In this document: piece after piece, positions 17,178 through 25,395 of the stretch
Layout: every line of letters begins with the position of its first letter
How positions within the stretch are numbered: position 1 is the first letter of the stretch
Source of the DNA: Streptomyces sp. NBC_00239
GTDB taxonomy: Bacteria; Actinomycetota; Actinomycetes; Streptomycetales; Streptomycetaceae
Direction of reading: 5' to 3'
Length of the DNA stretch: 64,000 nt
NCBI RefSeq assembly: GCF_036194065.1
Contig: NZ_CP108095.1
Location: forward strand, 1,550,001-1,614,000
The notes under the pieces: model-generated
Seen by the model: the letters and a program-made list of their open reading frames with translations, nothing else
Databases searched by the model: none
Told to the model about the DNA's origin: nothing
Made by a program: the position numbers and the translations under genes

Positions 17178-18283
17178 CGGCCGGCTCCCATCTGGGGCGT
17201 GGAGGCCGTGGTGGTGCGGTGCAGAGGGTCGACGACGCGGGGGCAGCGCGTCCACGAGGTGACTTCACGCTCGCCGGGGTCCCCCAGGAAGTCCGGGGTT
17301 TCGGCGGGGCGGACGCCGAGGAGGTTGTTCGCGGCGCAGTAGTCGTCGTTGAAGACGGTGTCGAAGTAGCGGTGCGGGCCGTCGGGGAAGACGGCGACGA
17401 TGCGTGTGTCCTTGGGGCTGGTCCGGGCGAGCCAGCCCGCAACGAGGGCGACGGCGCCGACGCTCCATCCGCCGGTGGCGTAGTGGCGGGAGGCCAGGGC
17501 GCGGGCGGCCCAGACGGCCTCGCCCGGGGCGACCCAGTGGACTTCGTTGAAGGCCGGGTAGTCGACGTTTCCGGGGTGGATGGAGGAGCCGAGACCCCTC
17601 ATCAGCCTGCTGCGGGCGGGCTGACCGAAGATGGTGGAGCCGATCGTGTCGACGCCGACGAGCTGCAGCCCTGGCATGCGGGGGCGTAGGGCACGCGCGA
17701 TACCCGCGGAATGACCGCCCGTACCGACCGCGCAGACCAGGATGTCGATGGTGTCGAGCGGCTCTGCCAGTTCGGCGGCGAGAGGCGCGTAGGCATCGAC
17801 GTTGTCGGGGTTGTTGTACTGGTCCGGGCACCAGGCGGCCGGGTTCTCGGCGAGGAGTTCGGCCACCTTGTCCAGGCGCGCCTGCTGCCAGCCGCCCGTG
17901 GGGTGCGGCTCAGGTACGAGATGGACGTGCGCGCCGTGCGCGGCCAGCAGCCGGTCCATGATCGGTTCCATGCCGGGGTCGGTGACCACGTGGACGGGAT
18001 GACCGTAGATGACGCCGGCGAGGGCAAGACCGAGACCAAGGGTGCCGGAGGTCGACTCCACGATGGGGGCGCCGGGTCGGAGTTCACCGCGCTCGCGGGC
18101 CTTCGCGACCATGTGCAGGGCCGCGCGGTCCTTGATGCCTCCCGGGTTGAAGCCTTCGAGCTTGGCCCAGAAGCCTTGCGGGGCGCGGGCGAAGGGTTCG
18201 TCGACGTAGAGCATCGGCGTCGAGCCGACTGCGGAGAGCAGGCTCGGGTTGCGGGCAGGCAGGGGTGAGGCGAGGTGCTTCAT
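17174..18283 (-). CDS. cysK2: CysK2-like PLP-dependent beta-replacement enzyme (copy 1)
   Basis: This 369-residue fold-type II PLP enzyme has the Schiff-base Lys in [15 protein letters not shown] and a glycine-rich phosphate loop, [11 protein letters not shown]. The substrate loop reads [12 protein letters not shown] where classical O-acetylserine sulfhydrylases have TSGNTG, so the amino-acid substrate probably differs. M. tuberculosis CysK2 uses O-phosphoserine and thiosulfate to make S-sulfocysteine and lies in a copper-induced operon with lpqS and an MFS gene; the present gene set mirrors that. It has about 60-70 residues more than CysK. The ATG at 18283 is followed by a typical enzyme N-terminus. 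Confidence 0.82.
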   Translation of the reverse strand: MKHLASPLPARNPSLLSAVGSTPMLYVDEPFARAPQGFWAKLEGFNPGGIKDRAALHMVAKARERGELRPGAPIVESTSGTLGLGLALAGVIYGHPVHVVTDPGMEPIMDRLLAAHGAHVHLVPEPHPTGGWQQARLDKVAELLAENPAAWCPDQYNNPDNVDAYAPLAAELAEPLDTIDILVCAVGTGGHSAGIARALRPRMPGLQLVGVDTIGSTIFGQPARSRLMRGLGSSIHPGNVDYPAFNEVHWVAPGEAVWAARALASRHYATGGWSVGAVALVAGWLARTSPKDTRIVAVFPDGPHRYFDTVFNDDYCAANNLLGVRPAETPDFLGDPGEREVTSWTRCPRVVDPLHRTTTASTPQMGAGR

Positions 18284-18428
18284 GAAGGTGCGGCTTCCTG
18301 TGCTCGGGCGCACCAGATCCCGCCCATGCCTGTCAGAGCAGGCGTGTGGCCAGGCAGCGCCCAGGGACATGCGGATGGCGGCGGCCCAGCCGGCCGTCCT
18401 TGTCAGGACGGAGGCAGGGCGGGCCCGG

Positions 18429-18839
18429 TCATCTGCGGTCCACGCACGACAGGTTCCGTGGATCGGGCCGGTTGAGGGCCACACTTGAGGCACGAGGAAG
18501 GGGACCGCTGAACAGCAACTCCGCAGAGTGGTCCGTGGCGGGCTCCAGGCCCGCGACGTGGCCCTCCTCGCCATCGGGCTTGTTGGCCGTGTGCTCTTCG
18601 ACAGCCCGGTTTCCGGCGTGGCAGCCGCCGTCCACCGGGTCCACGGCGCGGGGCTGGCCGGCGGCGGCAATACCAGGAGCGGTCTGTGCGGACGAGACCG
18701 GCTGCATGGTGGACGCCAGCTGGTGATGTCCGGCCGAATCACACACCCCGAGCAACAGAATCAACGTGGCGCCGAGCAGGAGGCCGACGAGCCACCGCTC
18801 GTGCCTCACGCTCCGCAACAACCGTTCTCGATACCGCAT
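18429..18839 (-). CDS. LpqS-like small exported protein heading cysK2 operon 1
   Basis: This 136-residue protein has a basic N-terminus, one hydrophobic segment (about residues 15-33) ending in [10 protein letters not shown], and a polar extracytoplasmic part containing Cys and His (GGCHAG, EEHTANK). Size, topology and position before cysK2 match mycobacterial LpqS, a copper-induced lipoprotein; direct sequence similarity is weak. A box TAGCGT lies 10 nt before the ATG on its strand and a palindrome spans the same bases. The gene ends 145 nt before the cysK2 start. An internal GTG (18809) is an alternative start. Confidence 0.6.
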   Translation of the reverse strand: MRYRERLLRSVRHERWLVGLLLGATLILLLGVCDSAGHHQLASTMQPVSSAQTAPGIAAAGQPRAVDPVDGGCHAGNRAVEEHTANKPDGEEGHVAGLEPATDHSAELLFSGPLPRASSVALNRPDPRNLSCVDRR

Positions 18840-18840
18840 C

Positions 18841-18856
18841 GTAACGTTAACGCTAC
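18841..18856 (-). promoter_or_regulatory. palindromic operator candidate at lpqS-like/cysK2 operon 1
   Basis: GTAACGTTAACGCTAC is a 16-bp palindrome with a single mismatched pair, lying 1 bp upstream of the start codon of the lpqS-like gene and covering its probable -10 box. The position suits a repressor. It does not resemble the CsoR-type C/G palindromes elsewhere in the window. Confidence 0.55.
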
Positions 18857-19153
18857 CCTGAGTGACGACATTGTGCGAGCAGGGAGGCCACGAACGAGTG
18901 ACGTGGCCCTGGAAGCACTGGGCAATCCGCCGCGCGAACGGCCTACGTTCGGCGGGCCATCGCCACGCTCGTTGTCGCCCTGATCCGTAGATCCGGACGG
19001 GGTCGGCGACGAGCCCGTCGCCCAGAATGCCGCCCGGGCGGCTCCGGGGTGTTCGCAGAACTTTCGCAACTGCTCATTCGTGAGACGGGCGGCCGAGCGG
19101 GCGGGGTTCGGGGCTGACGCGGCAGCCTTAAACCCCGCCCGCCGATCTGCCGG

Positions 19154-19771
19154 TCAATGGGCCCGCGTGGCGGCGCCGAGGAGGTAGTCGCCCTGTATGC
19201 GGGTAAGGGCGCCCCGCACGGTGAAGCCGTGGTGGGCTAGTTCCTGCAGGAAGTGTTCTGCGGTGAAGCGGTCGTCGGTGGGGTGGTCGAAGAGCAGCCG
19301 GTAGGAGGGCCGGGCCAGGGCGTGTGCGGTGACCTCCTCGAACACGAACACCCCGCCGGGCTTCAGGACCCGGGCGGTCTCGGCGAGGGCGGAGCGCCAG
19401 TCGGGGATGTGGTGGATGATCGCGAAGTCGAAGACCGCGTCGTAAGCCCCATCCCCGGCGTCGAAGGCGGTGCGCAGGTCGGTGGCGTCCCCCACTGCGA
19501 GGCGTACCCGGTGCTGCTGGGAGGCGAGGCGCCGCCGGGCCCTGGTGATCATGTAGGGGTCGAGGTCAACGGCATCGACGTGCGCGGCTCCGAAGCGGTC
19601 CAGGATCAGCTGGGTGCCGTAGCCGGGCCCGCAGCCAAGTTCGGCCGCCTTCGCGCCGGGCGGCAGTGGTCCGCCGGCCAGCTTGAGCAGGGTCGGCACC
19701 TCGTAAAGGCGCTGGAGCGCCCGTCTGGCCGGGTTGTTGATCGCGGCCTTCTCGATCCGGTTCATGAGCAT
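19154..19771 (-). CDS. class I SAM-dependent methyltransferase
   Basis: This 205-residue protein starts at ATG 19771, chosen because AAGGGGG lies 8 nt upstream. The SAM-binding motif I is AAELGCGPGYGTQL, with a motif II acidic residue in VDAVDLDPYM and the post-I stretch FDFAIIHHIPDW. It is a small-molecule or lipid-type methyltransferase of the UbiE/Methyltransf_11 class; the substrate is unknown. It is divergent from the ArsR-like gene at 19821, with the palindromic operator between them, so it may share metal control. Confidence 0.85.
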   Translation of the reverse strand: MLMNRIEKAAINNPARRALQRLYEVPTLLKLAGGPLPPGAKAAELGCGPGYGTQLILDRFGAAHVDAVDLDPYMITRARRRLASQQHRVRLAVGDATDLRTAFDAGDGAYDAVFDFAIIHHIPDWRSALAETARVLKPGGVFVFEEVTAHALARPSYRLLFDHPTDDRFTAEHFLQELAHHGFTVRGALTRIQGDYLLGAATRAH

Positions 19772-19806
19772 GTCCGGTCCCCCTTGCCAACGCATCGCCG
19801 TCAGTA

Positions 19807-19835
19807 GCTATCATCGTTGCATGACGATGAATAGC
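19807..19835 (+). promoter_or_regulatory. operator over the start codon of the ArsR-like gene
   Basis: TCATCGT (19811-19817) and ACGATGA (19824-19830) form a 7-bp inverted repeat, extended by GCTAT and ATAGC on the outside with one extra base. The likely -10 TATCAT (19809-19814) ends 6 nt before the ATG, implying a leaderless mRNA. Repressor binding here would block its own promoter and could also affect the divergent methyltransferase. Confidence 0.65.
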
Positions 19836-20213
19836 ATGGGGATGGCCCGGGCGGCCACCACAACGTCGTGCGGGGCGCCATCGGCGGCCGTGGCCCTGTT
19901 CCGCTCGCTGGGTGAGCCGGCCCGGCTGGCGATCCTGATGCGGCTCGCCGAGGGCGAGGCCCGCGTCGTGGACCTTGTGAAGGCGCTCGGGCTGGCGCAG
20001 TCCACGGTCTCGGCGCACCTGTCCTGCCTGCGCGAGTGCGGCCTGATCGACTCCCGGGCCGAGGGCCGCTCCTCGTTCTACTTCCTGGCCCGCCCGGAGC
20101 TGCTGGACCTGCTGGCCTCGGCCGAGCAGCTGCTGGCAGCCACCGGTGAGGCCGTCGACCTGTGCCCCACCTTCGGCACCCACCCCCACACCACGGAGAG
20201 CACCGCGCGATGA
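19821..20213 (+). CDS. CmtR-type ArsR/SmtB metal sensor (copy 2)
   Basis: This 130-residue winged-helix repressor has C69 and C73 in AHLSCLRECGL on the recognition helix and another Cys in VDLCPTFG near the C-terminus. This is the same Cys arrangement as CmtR, so Cd/Pb sensing is likely. The N-terminal extension (about 20 residues) carries one more Cys. Its TGA overlaps the ATG of the transporter gene. The leaderless-type promoter and overlapping palindrome suggest tight autorepression. Confidence 0.88.
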   Translation: MTMNSMGMARAATTTSCGAPSAAVALFRSLGEPARLAILMRLAEGEARVVDLVKALGLAQSTVSAHLSCLRECGLIDSRAEGRSSFYFLARPELLDLLASAEQLLAATGEAVDLCPTFGTHPHTTESTAR

Positions 20214-20923
20214 GCAGCGAGAACACCACCACGGCCGCCATGCCGGATGTGACCGGCAAGGCCGCGCACCGCGCGGTGCGGTACGCGAAGTTCACCATTG
20301 GCTACAACGTCATCGAAGGCATCATCGCCATCGCCGCCGGCACGGTCGCCGGGGCGGTCTCCCTGATCGGCTTCGGCGTCGACTCCGGCATCGAGGTCGC
20401 CGCCGCCGTCGTCGTCCTCGTCCGGCTGCTCGCCGAGATCAAGGGCGGCGAGCCGGACGAGGCCAAGGAACGCAAGGCGCTGAAGTTCATCGCCGTCACG
20501 TTCTTCGCGCTCGCCGCGTACGTCACCGTCGAGGGCATCCGCGACCTGATCGGCGGCGAGAAGCCCGACACCTCCCTCGTCGGCATCGTCCTGACCGGTG
20601 TGTCCATCGTGATCATGCCGTGGCTGGCCCGCGCCAAGCGCAAGGCCGGACTGGAGATGAACTCCCGCCTGGTCGTCGCCGACGCCGCCGAGACCAAGCT
20701 GTGCGCCTGGCTGTCGGTGTCCACCTTCGCCGGCCTGCTCGCCTTCGCCGTCTTCGGCTGGACCTGGCTCGACCCCGTCGCCGGATTCGTCATCGCCGCC
20801 TTCGCGATCATGGAGGGCAAGGAAGCCTGGGAGGGCGAACTCGTCTGCGACGACGGCTGCGAAGACGACAAGGACAAGGCCGCTCCCGCGGACGGGAAGT
20901 CGTGCTCGGATGACTGCCACTGA
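20210..20923 (+). CDS. CDF-superfamily cation transporter with Cys-rich tail (copy 2)
   Basis: This 237-residue paralogue of the protein at 12093 shares the motif LIGFGVDSGIE and the layout of five to six helices. The tail after the last helix carries CDDGCEDD and SCSDDC, four Cys among many Asp, suited to binding Cd or Pb. ATGA overlap with the regulator and a 14-nt overlap with lspA make the operon tightly coupled. The Asp/Cys tail differs from the Cys/Ser tail of copy 1, so the metal range may differ. Confidence 0.88.
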   Translation: MSSENTTTAAMPDVTGKAAHRAVRYAKFTIGYNVIEGIIAIAAGTVAGAVSLIGFGVDSGIEVAAAVVVLVRLLAEIKGGEPDEAKERKALKFIAVTFFALAAYVTVEGIRDLIGGEKPDTSLVGIVLTGVSIVIMPWLARAKRKAGLEMNSRLVVADAAETKLCAWLSVSTFAGLLAFAVFGWTWLDPVAGFVIAAFAIMEGKEAWEGELVCDDGCEDDKDKAAPADGKSCSDDCH

Positions 20924-21410
20924 CCCGGCCGCGGCTAGGGCGGCGGTCCGCCGCAGAGCCGCCGCCGCAGCCCTCGCCCTGACCGCAGCCGGCGCGGACC
21001 TGGGCGCCAAGGCATGGGCCAACACCGCCCTCCCGGGCGAGCCGGTCCACCTGGGCCTGCTGGAGCTGCGCCTGGCCTTCAACCACGGGGTCGCGTTCTC
21101 CATGGGAGAGGCGCTGCCCTCCTGGGTGGTGATCGCCCTCACCGGCCTGATCACCACCGCCGTCGCCGTGTTCGCCTGGCGTACCGCGCCGACGTCGAAG
21201 GCCGCGGCCGCGGCGCTCGCCGTCGTCCTGGGCGGGGCCGCCGCCAACCTGACCGACCGCGCCGGCGACGGAGTGGTCACCGACTACCTGCACACCGGCT
21301 GGTGGCCCACCTTCAACCTCGCCGACGTCTTCATCGTCTGCGGCGGACTGGCCATGGTCGCCCTGTCCTGGCGCCGCACCGACCACGAACCCGACAAGGC
21401 CCCTGCCTGA
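20910..21410 (+). CDS. lspA: signal peptidase II (LspA), accessory copy
   Basis: This 166-residue protein has four helices and the prolipoprotein peptidase signatures NHGVAFSMG, ANLTDRAGDGVVTDYL and FNLADVFI, whose Asp residues form the aspartyl active site. It overlaps the transporter gene by 14 nt. Housekeeping lspA normally lies beside rluD or ileS; an extra copy inside a metal operon recalls pbrC of lead-resistance systems, where LspA-like proteins accompany PbrA/PbrB. The role there, and so here, is not fully clear. Confidence 0.9.
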   Translation: MTATDPAAARAAVRRRAAAAALALTAAGADLGAKAWANTALPGEPVHLGLLELRLAFNHGVAFSMGEALPSWVVIALTGLITTAVAVFAWRTAPTSKAAAAALAVVLGGAAANLTDRAGDGVVTDYLHTGWWPTFNLADVFIVCGGLAMVALSWRRTDHEPDKAPA

Positions 21411-21432
21411 CTGGACCAAGGAGGAGGTGAGC

Positions 21433-22056
21433 GTGATGGCCGTCCTCGCGCTCTCTCTGTACGGGGCGTTCCTGCTGATCGCCGGTCCGCTGCGGGCCGG
21501 CATCCAGTACCGGCGCACCGGGGATACCGGCGCCCGCCACGGCCGCCTGGGCACCGCCCAGTGGTGGGGCAGCATCGCCCCCGGCCTGGGGAGCCTCCTG
21601 GCCGGCATCCTCGCTCCGGCCGCCGAGATCACCGGCCTGGTGCATCCTCTGCCCGGCCTGGACGGCATGCCGGTGCGGATCACCGGGGTGGTGCTGGCGG
21701 TGCTGGGGATCGCGGCGACCTTCACCGCACAGCTGGCGATGGGCGCTTCCTGGCGCATCGGTGTCGCCCCGGGTGAGACCACCGCCCTGGTCACCACCGG
21801 CCCGTTCAAGCTGGTCCGCAACCCCATCTACACCGCCGCGATCCTCACGGTCAGCGGGCTGGCCCTCATGGTCCCCAACCCGCTGGCCCTCGCCGGACTC
21901 GCCGCAACCGTGATCGGCATCGAAATCACCGTCCGCCTGGTCGAAGAGCCCTACCTGCTGCGCGTCCACGGCGCGGCATATGCGGGGTACGCCGCGCGCA
22001 CCGGCCGGTTCCTGCCCCGCCTCGGACGGCTCAGCGCACCCCGGCCGCCGGGCTGA
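21433..22056 (+). CDS. isoprenylcysteine carboxyl methyltransferase-like membrane protein (copy 2)
   Basis: This protein of about 207 residues is paralogous to that at 11470: several membrane helices, then TGPFKLVRNPIYTA and EEPYLLRVHGAAYAGYAARTGRF, the SAM-binding end of the ICMT superfamily. AAGGAGG lies at 21418-21424; the GTG at 21433 has the best spacing, with the GTG at 21427 and ATG at 21436 as alternatives. It ends the second CmtR/CDF operon, 22 bp before a transposase remnant. Confidence 0.83.
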   Translation: MMAVLALSLYGAFLLIAGPLRAGIQYRRTGDTGARHGRLGTAQWWGSIAPGLGSLLAGILAPAAEITGLVHPLPGLDGMPVRITGVVLAVLGIAATFTAQLAMGASWRIGVAPGETTALVTTGPFKLVRNPIYTAAILTVSGLALMVPNPLALAGLAATVIGIEITVRLVEEPYLLRVHGAAYAGYAARTGRFLPRLGRLSAPRPPG

Positions 22057-22077
22057 CGGCCAGGCGCACGGGCCCGC

Positions 22078-22480
22078 TCAACCCTCCGCGCCACCCTCGT
22101 CGTCATCAAGCCCAACGGCGTCCGGATCGCGCAGCGGTCGCAAGCCCCCGTCGGCCGGGACGGTTACGCGAAAGCTGTAGCGCCCCAGCACGTTGAGGTT
22201 CGCGTGCTTCAGCGGGGAGAGCCGGGCGACGTCCTGGTCCAGGACGTCGTGTACCCGCTCCTCGGCGGGCGGCGCCCGCACCTGCTCGACGGCGGCTTCC
22301 AGGTAGCGGGTCGTCCACAGCACGGCGGCGTTGAGGACCGGGCCGAGCCCGCCGAGCTGGTCCTCCTGCCCCGTCCGTTACGCCTGCATGATCTGCCCGC
22401 GCTTTCCGTGGCAGATGTCGCGGGCCAGCTTGTGGCGCGACTCCTGGACGGTGAGCTGCCGGTTGCGGGCCGCGTCCCCA
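22078..22480 (-). pseudogene. Tn3-family transposase TnpA, C-terminal remnant
   Basis: Two segments in one frame read as the end of a Tn3-type DDE transposase: RQLTVQESRHKLARDICHG then, after an in-frame TAA at about 22378, LNAAVLWTTRYLEAAV, DVARLSPLKHANLNVLGRY and LRPLRDPD. The stop replaces what is usually a Tyr codon in QAYRDGQEDQLG. Everything upstream of about 22480 is missing, so only the last 130 or so residues remain. No terminal inverted repeat was recognised. It marks past transposition next to the Cd/Pb operon. Confidence 0.8.
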
Positions 22481-22535
22481 AAGCGCGTACCCGCCCGGCC
22501 AGATGTTCCTCGACCGCCTCGTCCAGACACTTCGA

Positions 22536-23366
22536 TCAGGCCTGCACGGGCATCGCGCTCGGCTGGGGTGACCAGCCAGGCGCCGGAACGACCTCCGATC
22601 CGTCCTTGCTCGTACACGCGAGCTTGCCTCCCGCTACGGCGCAGGCTTCCTCGGTCCTCCGCTCGGACGCACGGAGCATCGGGCTGCTGCTGCCGTCCGC
22701 GTTGCCCACGGGATGTGACGTCAGCCGCGTGTCAGGCCCGGCCTTGATCGAGACCTCGCTCACCGCTCCACCAGCGTGGGTGTGCACTTCGGCCCATACC
22801 GCGGCGCAGGAAGGGCTGTAGCGCAGGCGCACCACGTACGCGCCGGCCGTGACGGCGCTCTCGGTGCGGGCATCCTGCGTGCAGCGCGAGGAATGCGGGA
22901 TGCGGCCCTGGCACGTTGCTCCGCGGCACGAAGCCATCTCGACACCGGCCGTGTCAGCGGCTGCGCTCATGACTTCCCCGGCAACGGCGGCGGCGCCGAG
23001 GATCGCACAGGACGCCGCCAGCACGACTGCCGTCTTGAACCAGTTGATACGCCGCACGGGCTCTGTCACCTGGGGTGGGGCGACGGTCTGGAGCTCCGGC
23101 TGGTTGCACGCGTGGTGCGCGCGCCCCCACAGAGAAACGAGACTCTCGGGTTCCGCTCCCGCCACCCGGCCGAGAGCCTCGACCGCCTGACGCGGAGGGA
23201 ACTTGTCGCCGTTGAGGTACCGGTGCCACGCGGACTTGCTGTAGCTGGTTCGCGCGGCCAGTTCCACCAGGCTGAGTCCGGCCTGCTCCTTCAGCGTGCG
23301 CAGCCGTTCCACCAGGAGGCGCGTGTCGTCGTCGAGTACGTCGGGCAGTGGCCGCCAACGGGGCAT
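22536..23366 (-). CDS. XRE-type HTH membrane protein with DUF2690 domain
   Basis: This 276-residue protein starts at ATG 23366, with AAGGAGGGG 6 nt upstream. Residues about 12-70 form an XRE helix-turn-helix (LVELAARTSYSKSAWHRYLNG). One membrane helix lies at about 132-155, and the outer part holds a DUF2690-type domain with paired cysteines (CRGATCQG, SRCTQDA, SPSCAAVWAEV). Such proteins are common in Streptomyces; their signals are unknown. It is divergent from the CDF operon at 23551 and might sense envelope or metal state, but this is only inference. Confidence 0.8.
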   Translation of the reverse strand: MPRWRPLPDVLDDDTRLLVERLRTLKEQAGLSLVELAARTSYSKSAWHRYLNGDKFPPRQAVEALGRVAGAEPESLVSLWGRAHHACNQPELQTVAPPQVTEPVRRINWFKTAVVLAASCAILGAAAVAGEVMSAAADTAGVEMASCRGATCQGRIPHSSRCTQDARTESAVTAGAYVVRLRYSPSCAAVWAEVHTHAGGAVSEVSIKAGPDTRLTSHPVGNADGSSSPMLRASERRTEEACAVAGGKLACTSKDGSEVVPAPGWSPQPSAMPVQA

Positions 23367-23550
23367 CAACGTCCCCTCCTTGTCCCTGCTTCGCAGGACG
23401 GCCCCCGCAGCACTGCGGCCATTCCAGGTAAGCCGTCCCACTTCGTCCCAGATGCGCTGGGATAGGTACCCATGCCCCCATTCATGGACACATTCCGTAT
23501 GTGATCCCGCACGCGTCGCGAGCGGAAGCCTCATCGGAAGGACCGGCGGC

Positions 23551-24555
23551 ATGAGCGCCCAAGAAACCGAATCCGGCCATGGCCATGACGGTGACACACC
23601 CCACGAACACGAACACGTGCACGGCGGACACGGCCACCAGCATGGCGTGAACGCCGACGCCGACCGCCGCTACCTCACCACGGCTTTGATCCTCATCACG
23701 GGGTTCCTCGCCATCGAGGTGGCAGCCGGCATCATCGCCGGGTCGCTGGCCCTGATCTCCGACGCCGGGCACATGCTGACCGATGCCGCGGCGATCGCGC
23801 TGGCGCTGGTCGCCATGCGACTGGCCGCCCGCAAGGCCCAGGGCTCCTTCACGTACGGCCTCCAACGCGCCGAGGTCGTCTCCGCCCAGATCAACGGCCT
23901 CACCCTGCTGCTCCTCGCCGCCTACTTCACGTTCGAAGGCGTACGGCGCCTCATCAGCCCCGTACAAGTCGCGGGCGGCGTGGTGATCGTCACCGCACTC
24001 GTCGGCATCGCCGTCAACGTGGCGGCCGCCTGGCTCCTGGCCAAGGCCAACCGCACCTCGCTCAACGTCGAGGGCGCCTACCAGCACATCCTCAACGACC
24101 TGTACGCCTTCATCGGCACGGCCGTCTCGGGGGTGGTGGTCTGGTTGACCGGCTGGAACCGTGCGGACGCCGTCGCCACGCTCGTCGTGGCCGCGCTGAT
24201 GGCCAGGGCCGGCTGGAACCTCGTCCGCGAAGCCGGGCGCATCTTCATGGAGGCCGCGCCCCACGGAATCCAACCGGACGAGATCGGTGCCCGCGCTGCC
24301 GCCCTCGATCACGTGGTCGAAGTGCACGATCTGCATCTGTGGGAGGTCTCGTCCGGCCGGCCCGCCCTCTCCGCGCACATCCTCGTCGCCCCCGACGCCG
24401 ACTGCCATGCCGTCCGTGCCGCCGCGGAAGAGCTGGTCCAGGCCGGACACGGCATCCGGCACACCACCCTCCAGGTCGACCATGTCCCTGCCGATACGGC
24501 GCCAGGTTCCGCGGTTCACTGTGGTGAACCGCACGGCCCGGTCCACCGGAAGTAG
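23551..24555 (+). CDS. CDF-family Zn/Cd/Co efflux transporter
   Basis: This 334-residue protein begins with a long His-rich region (GHGHDGD, HEHEHVHGGHGHQHG), then six membrane helices. Metal-site motifs are LISDAGHMLTD in helix 2 and QHILNDLYAF in helix 5, both of the His/Asp type used for zinc. The C-terminal domain has VVEVHDLHLWEVSSGR and a His-containing tail. It is the first gene of an operon with a ZIP-like protein (6 nt apart), a DivIVA-domain protein and a Cys/His-rich small protein, which suggests coordinated zinc or cadmium storage and export. Confidence 0.93.
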   Translation: MSAQETESGHGHDGDTPHEHEHVHGGHGHQHGVNADADRRYLTTALILITGFLAIEVAAGIIAGSLALISDAGHMLTDAAAIALALVAMRLAARKAQGSFTYGLQRAEVVSAQINGLTLLLLAAYFTFEGVRRLISPVQVAGGVVIVTALVGIAVNVAAAWLLAKANRTSLNVEGAYQHILNDLYAFIGTAVSGVVVWLTGWNRADAVATLVVAALMARAGWNLVREAGRIFMEAAPHGIQPDEIGARAAALDHVVEVHDLHLWEVSSGRPALSAHILVAPDADCHAVRAAAEELVQAGHGIRHTTLQVDHVPADTAPGSAVHCGEPHGPVHRK

Positions 24556-24560
24556 GCCAC

Positions 24561-25343
24561 ATGCACCTCTGGGACCCCACCTCGATTCCCGGCGGGGCTG
24601 TGTGGGTCGGCCTTGCCCTTATCATCTCCGCGACCGTGGCCGGCATGTGGGTCGCACGCCGGGCAGCGGGCAAAGCCGGGATGCTCCTCATGATCGCTTC
24701 CGGACTGCTGCTGACCACCGCCGTAGCCGACGTCCTTCCCCACGCCTGGCACGAGGCTCCTGAAGTGGGTCTGCCCCGCTGGCTGGTGATCGCCGCGTCG
24801 ATCCTCGGTTACACGGTCATGACAGTCTTCACGCGGAACGGCTGCGGATGCGACGCGGAGTTGGCGGGTCAGGTCGCGGGCGTCCACGCCCCGGGCCGCC
24901 ATCGCAAGACCAAGGAGGCACTCGGCGCCGCGTCCGTGGGTGTCGGGGCGGCCACCGCCCTAACCGCACACCGCGTCGTGGAGGGCTCAGCCGTCGCCCT
25001 GGACGTCTCCCTTCCCGTCATTCTCGCCCTGGTCATCGGCTCAGCCAGCGACGGGCTCGCGCTAGCCACCCTGCTGCAGGAAACCCGGCAACGGCTCCTG
25101 CCCTGGGCCACGGTCGCCTGCGCAAGCCCGGCCGTCGGCGCTCTCGTCACCTGGCTCAGCCCACTGCCGGCCCCCGCGATTCCCGTGGCTCTCGCCCTGG
25201 TCTGCGGAGTGATCCTGCGCATCGCCTGGGTCGGACTGCGGCTCGCCGCCAAGAAGCGGGCATCGGGTCAACTGCCCCAGTGGCAAGTCGTCACAGCAGC
25301 CACTGCGGTCACTCTGAGTGCCGCGTTCATGATCGCCTACTAA
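24561..25343 (+). CDS. ZIP-like metal permease, atypical
   Basis: This 260-residue protein has about seven hydrophobic segments. LPHAWHEAP in the second helix and AHRVVEGSAVALD resemble the ZIP helix-4 signature (HNFPEG type). The following SASDGLALATLLQETRQRL occupies the helix-5 position but lacks the usual HEIPHE histidines. The loop after helix 3 carries CGCDAE and a His/Arg stretch. ZIP proteins normally import metal; loss of the helix-5 ligands may mean a changed metal, direction or regulatory role. It lies 6 nt after the CDF gene. Confidence 0.7.
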   Translation: MHLWDPTSIPGGAVWVGLALIISATVAGMWVARRAAGKAGMLLMIASGLLLTTAVADVLPHAWHEAPEVGLPRWLVIAASILGYTVMTVFTRNGCGCDAELAGQVAGVHAPGRHRKTKEALGAASVGVGAATALTAHRVVEGSAVALDVSLPVILALVIGSASDGLALATLLQETRQRLLPWATVACASPAVGALVTWLSPLPAPAIPVALALVCGVILRIAWVGLRLAAKKRASGQLPQWQVVTAATAVTLSAAFMIAY

Positions 25344-25395
25344 TCCCGAACCACTTCTCCGCAAGGCGAAACCATCCGTGTGAAAGAGACCTCCC

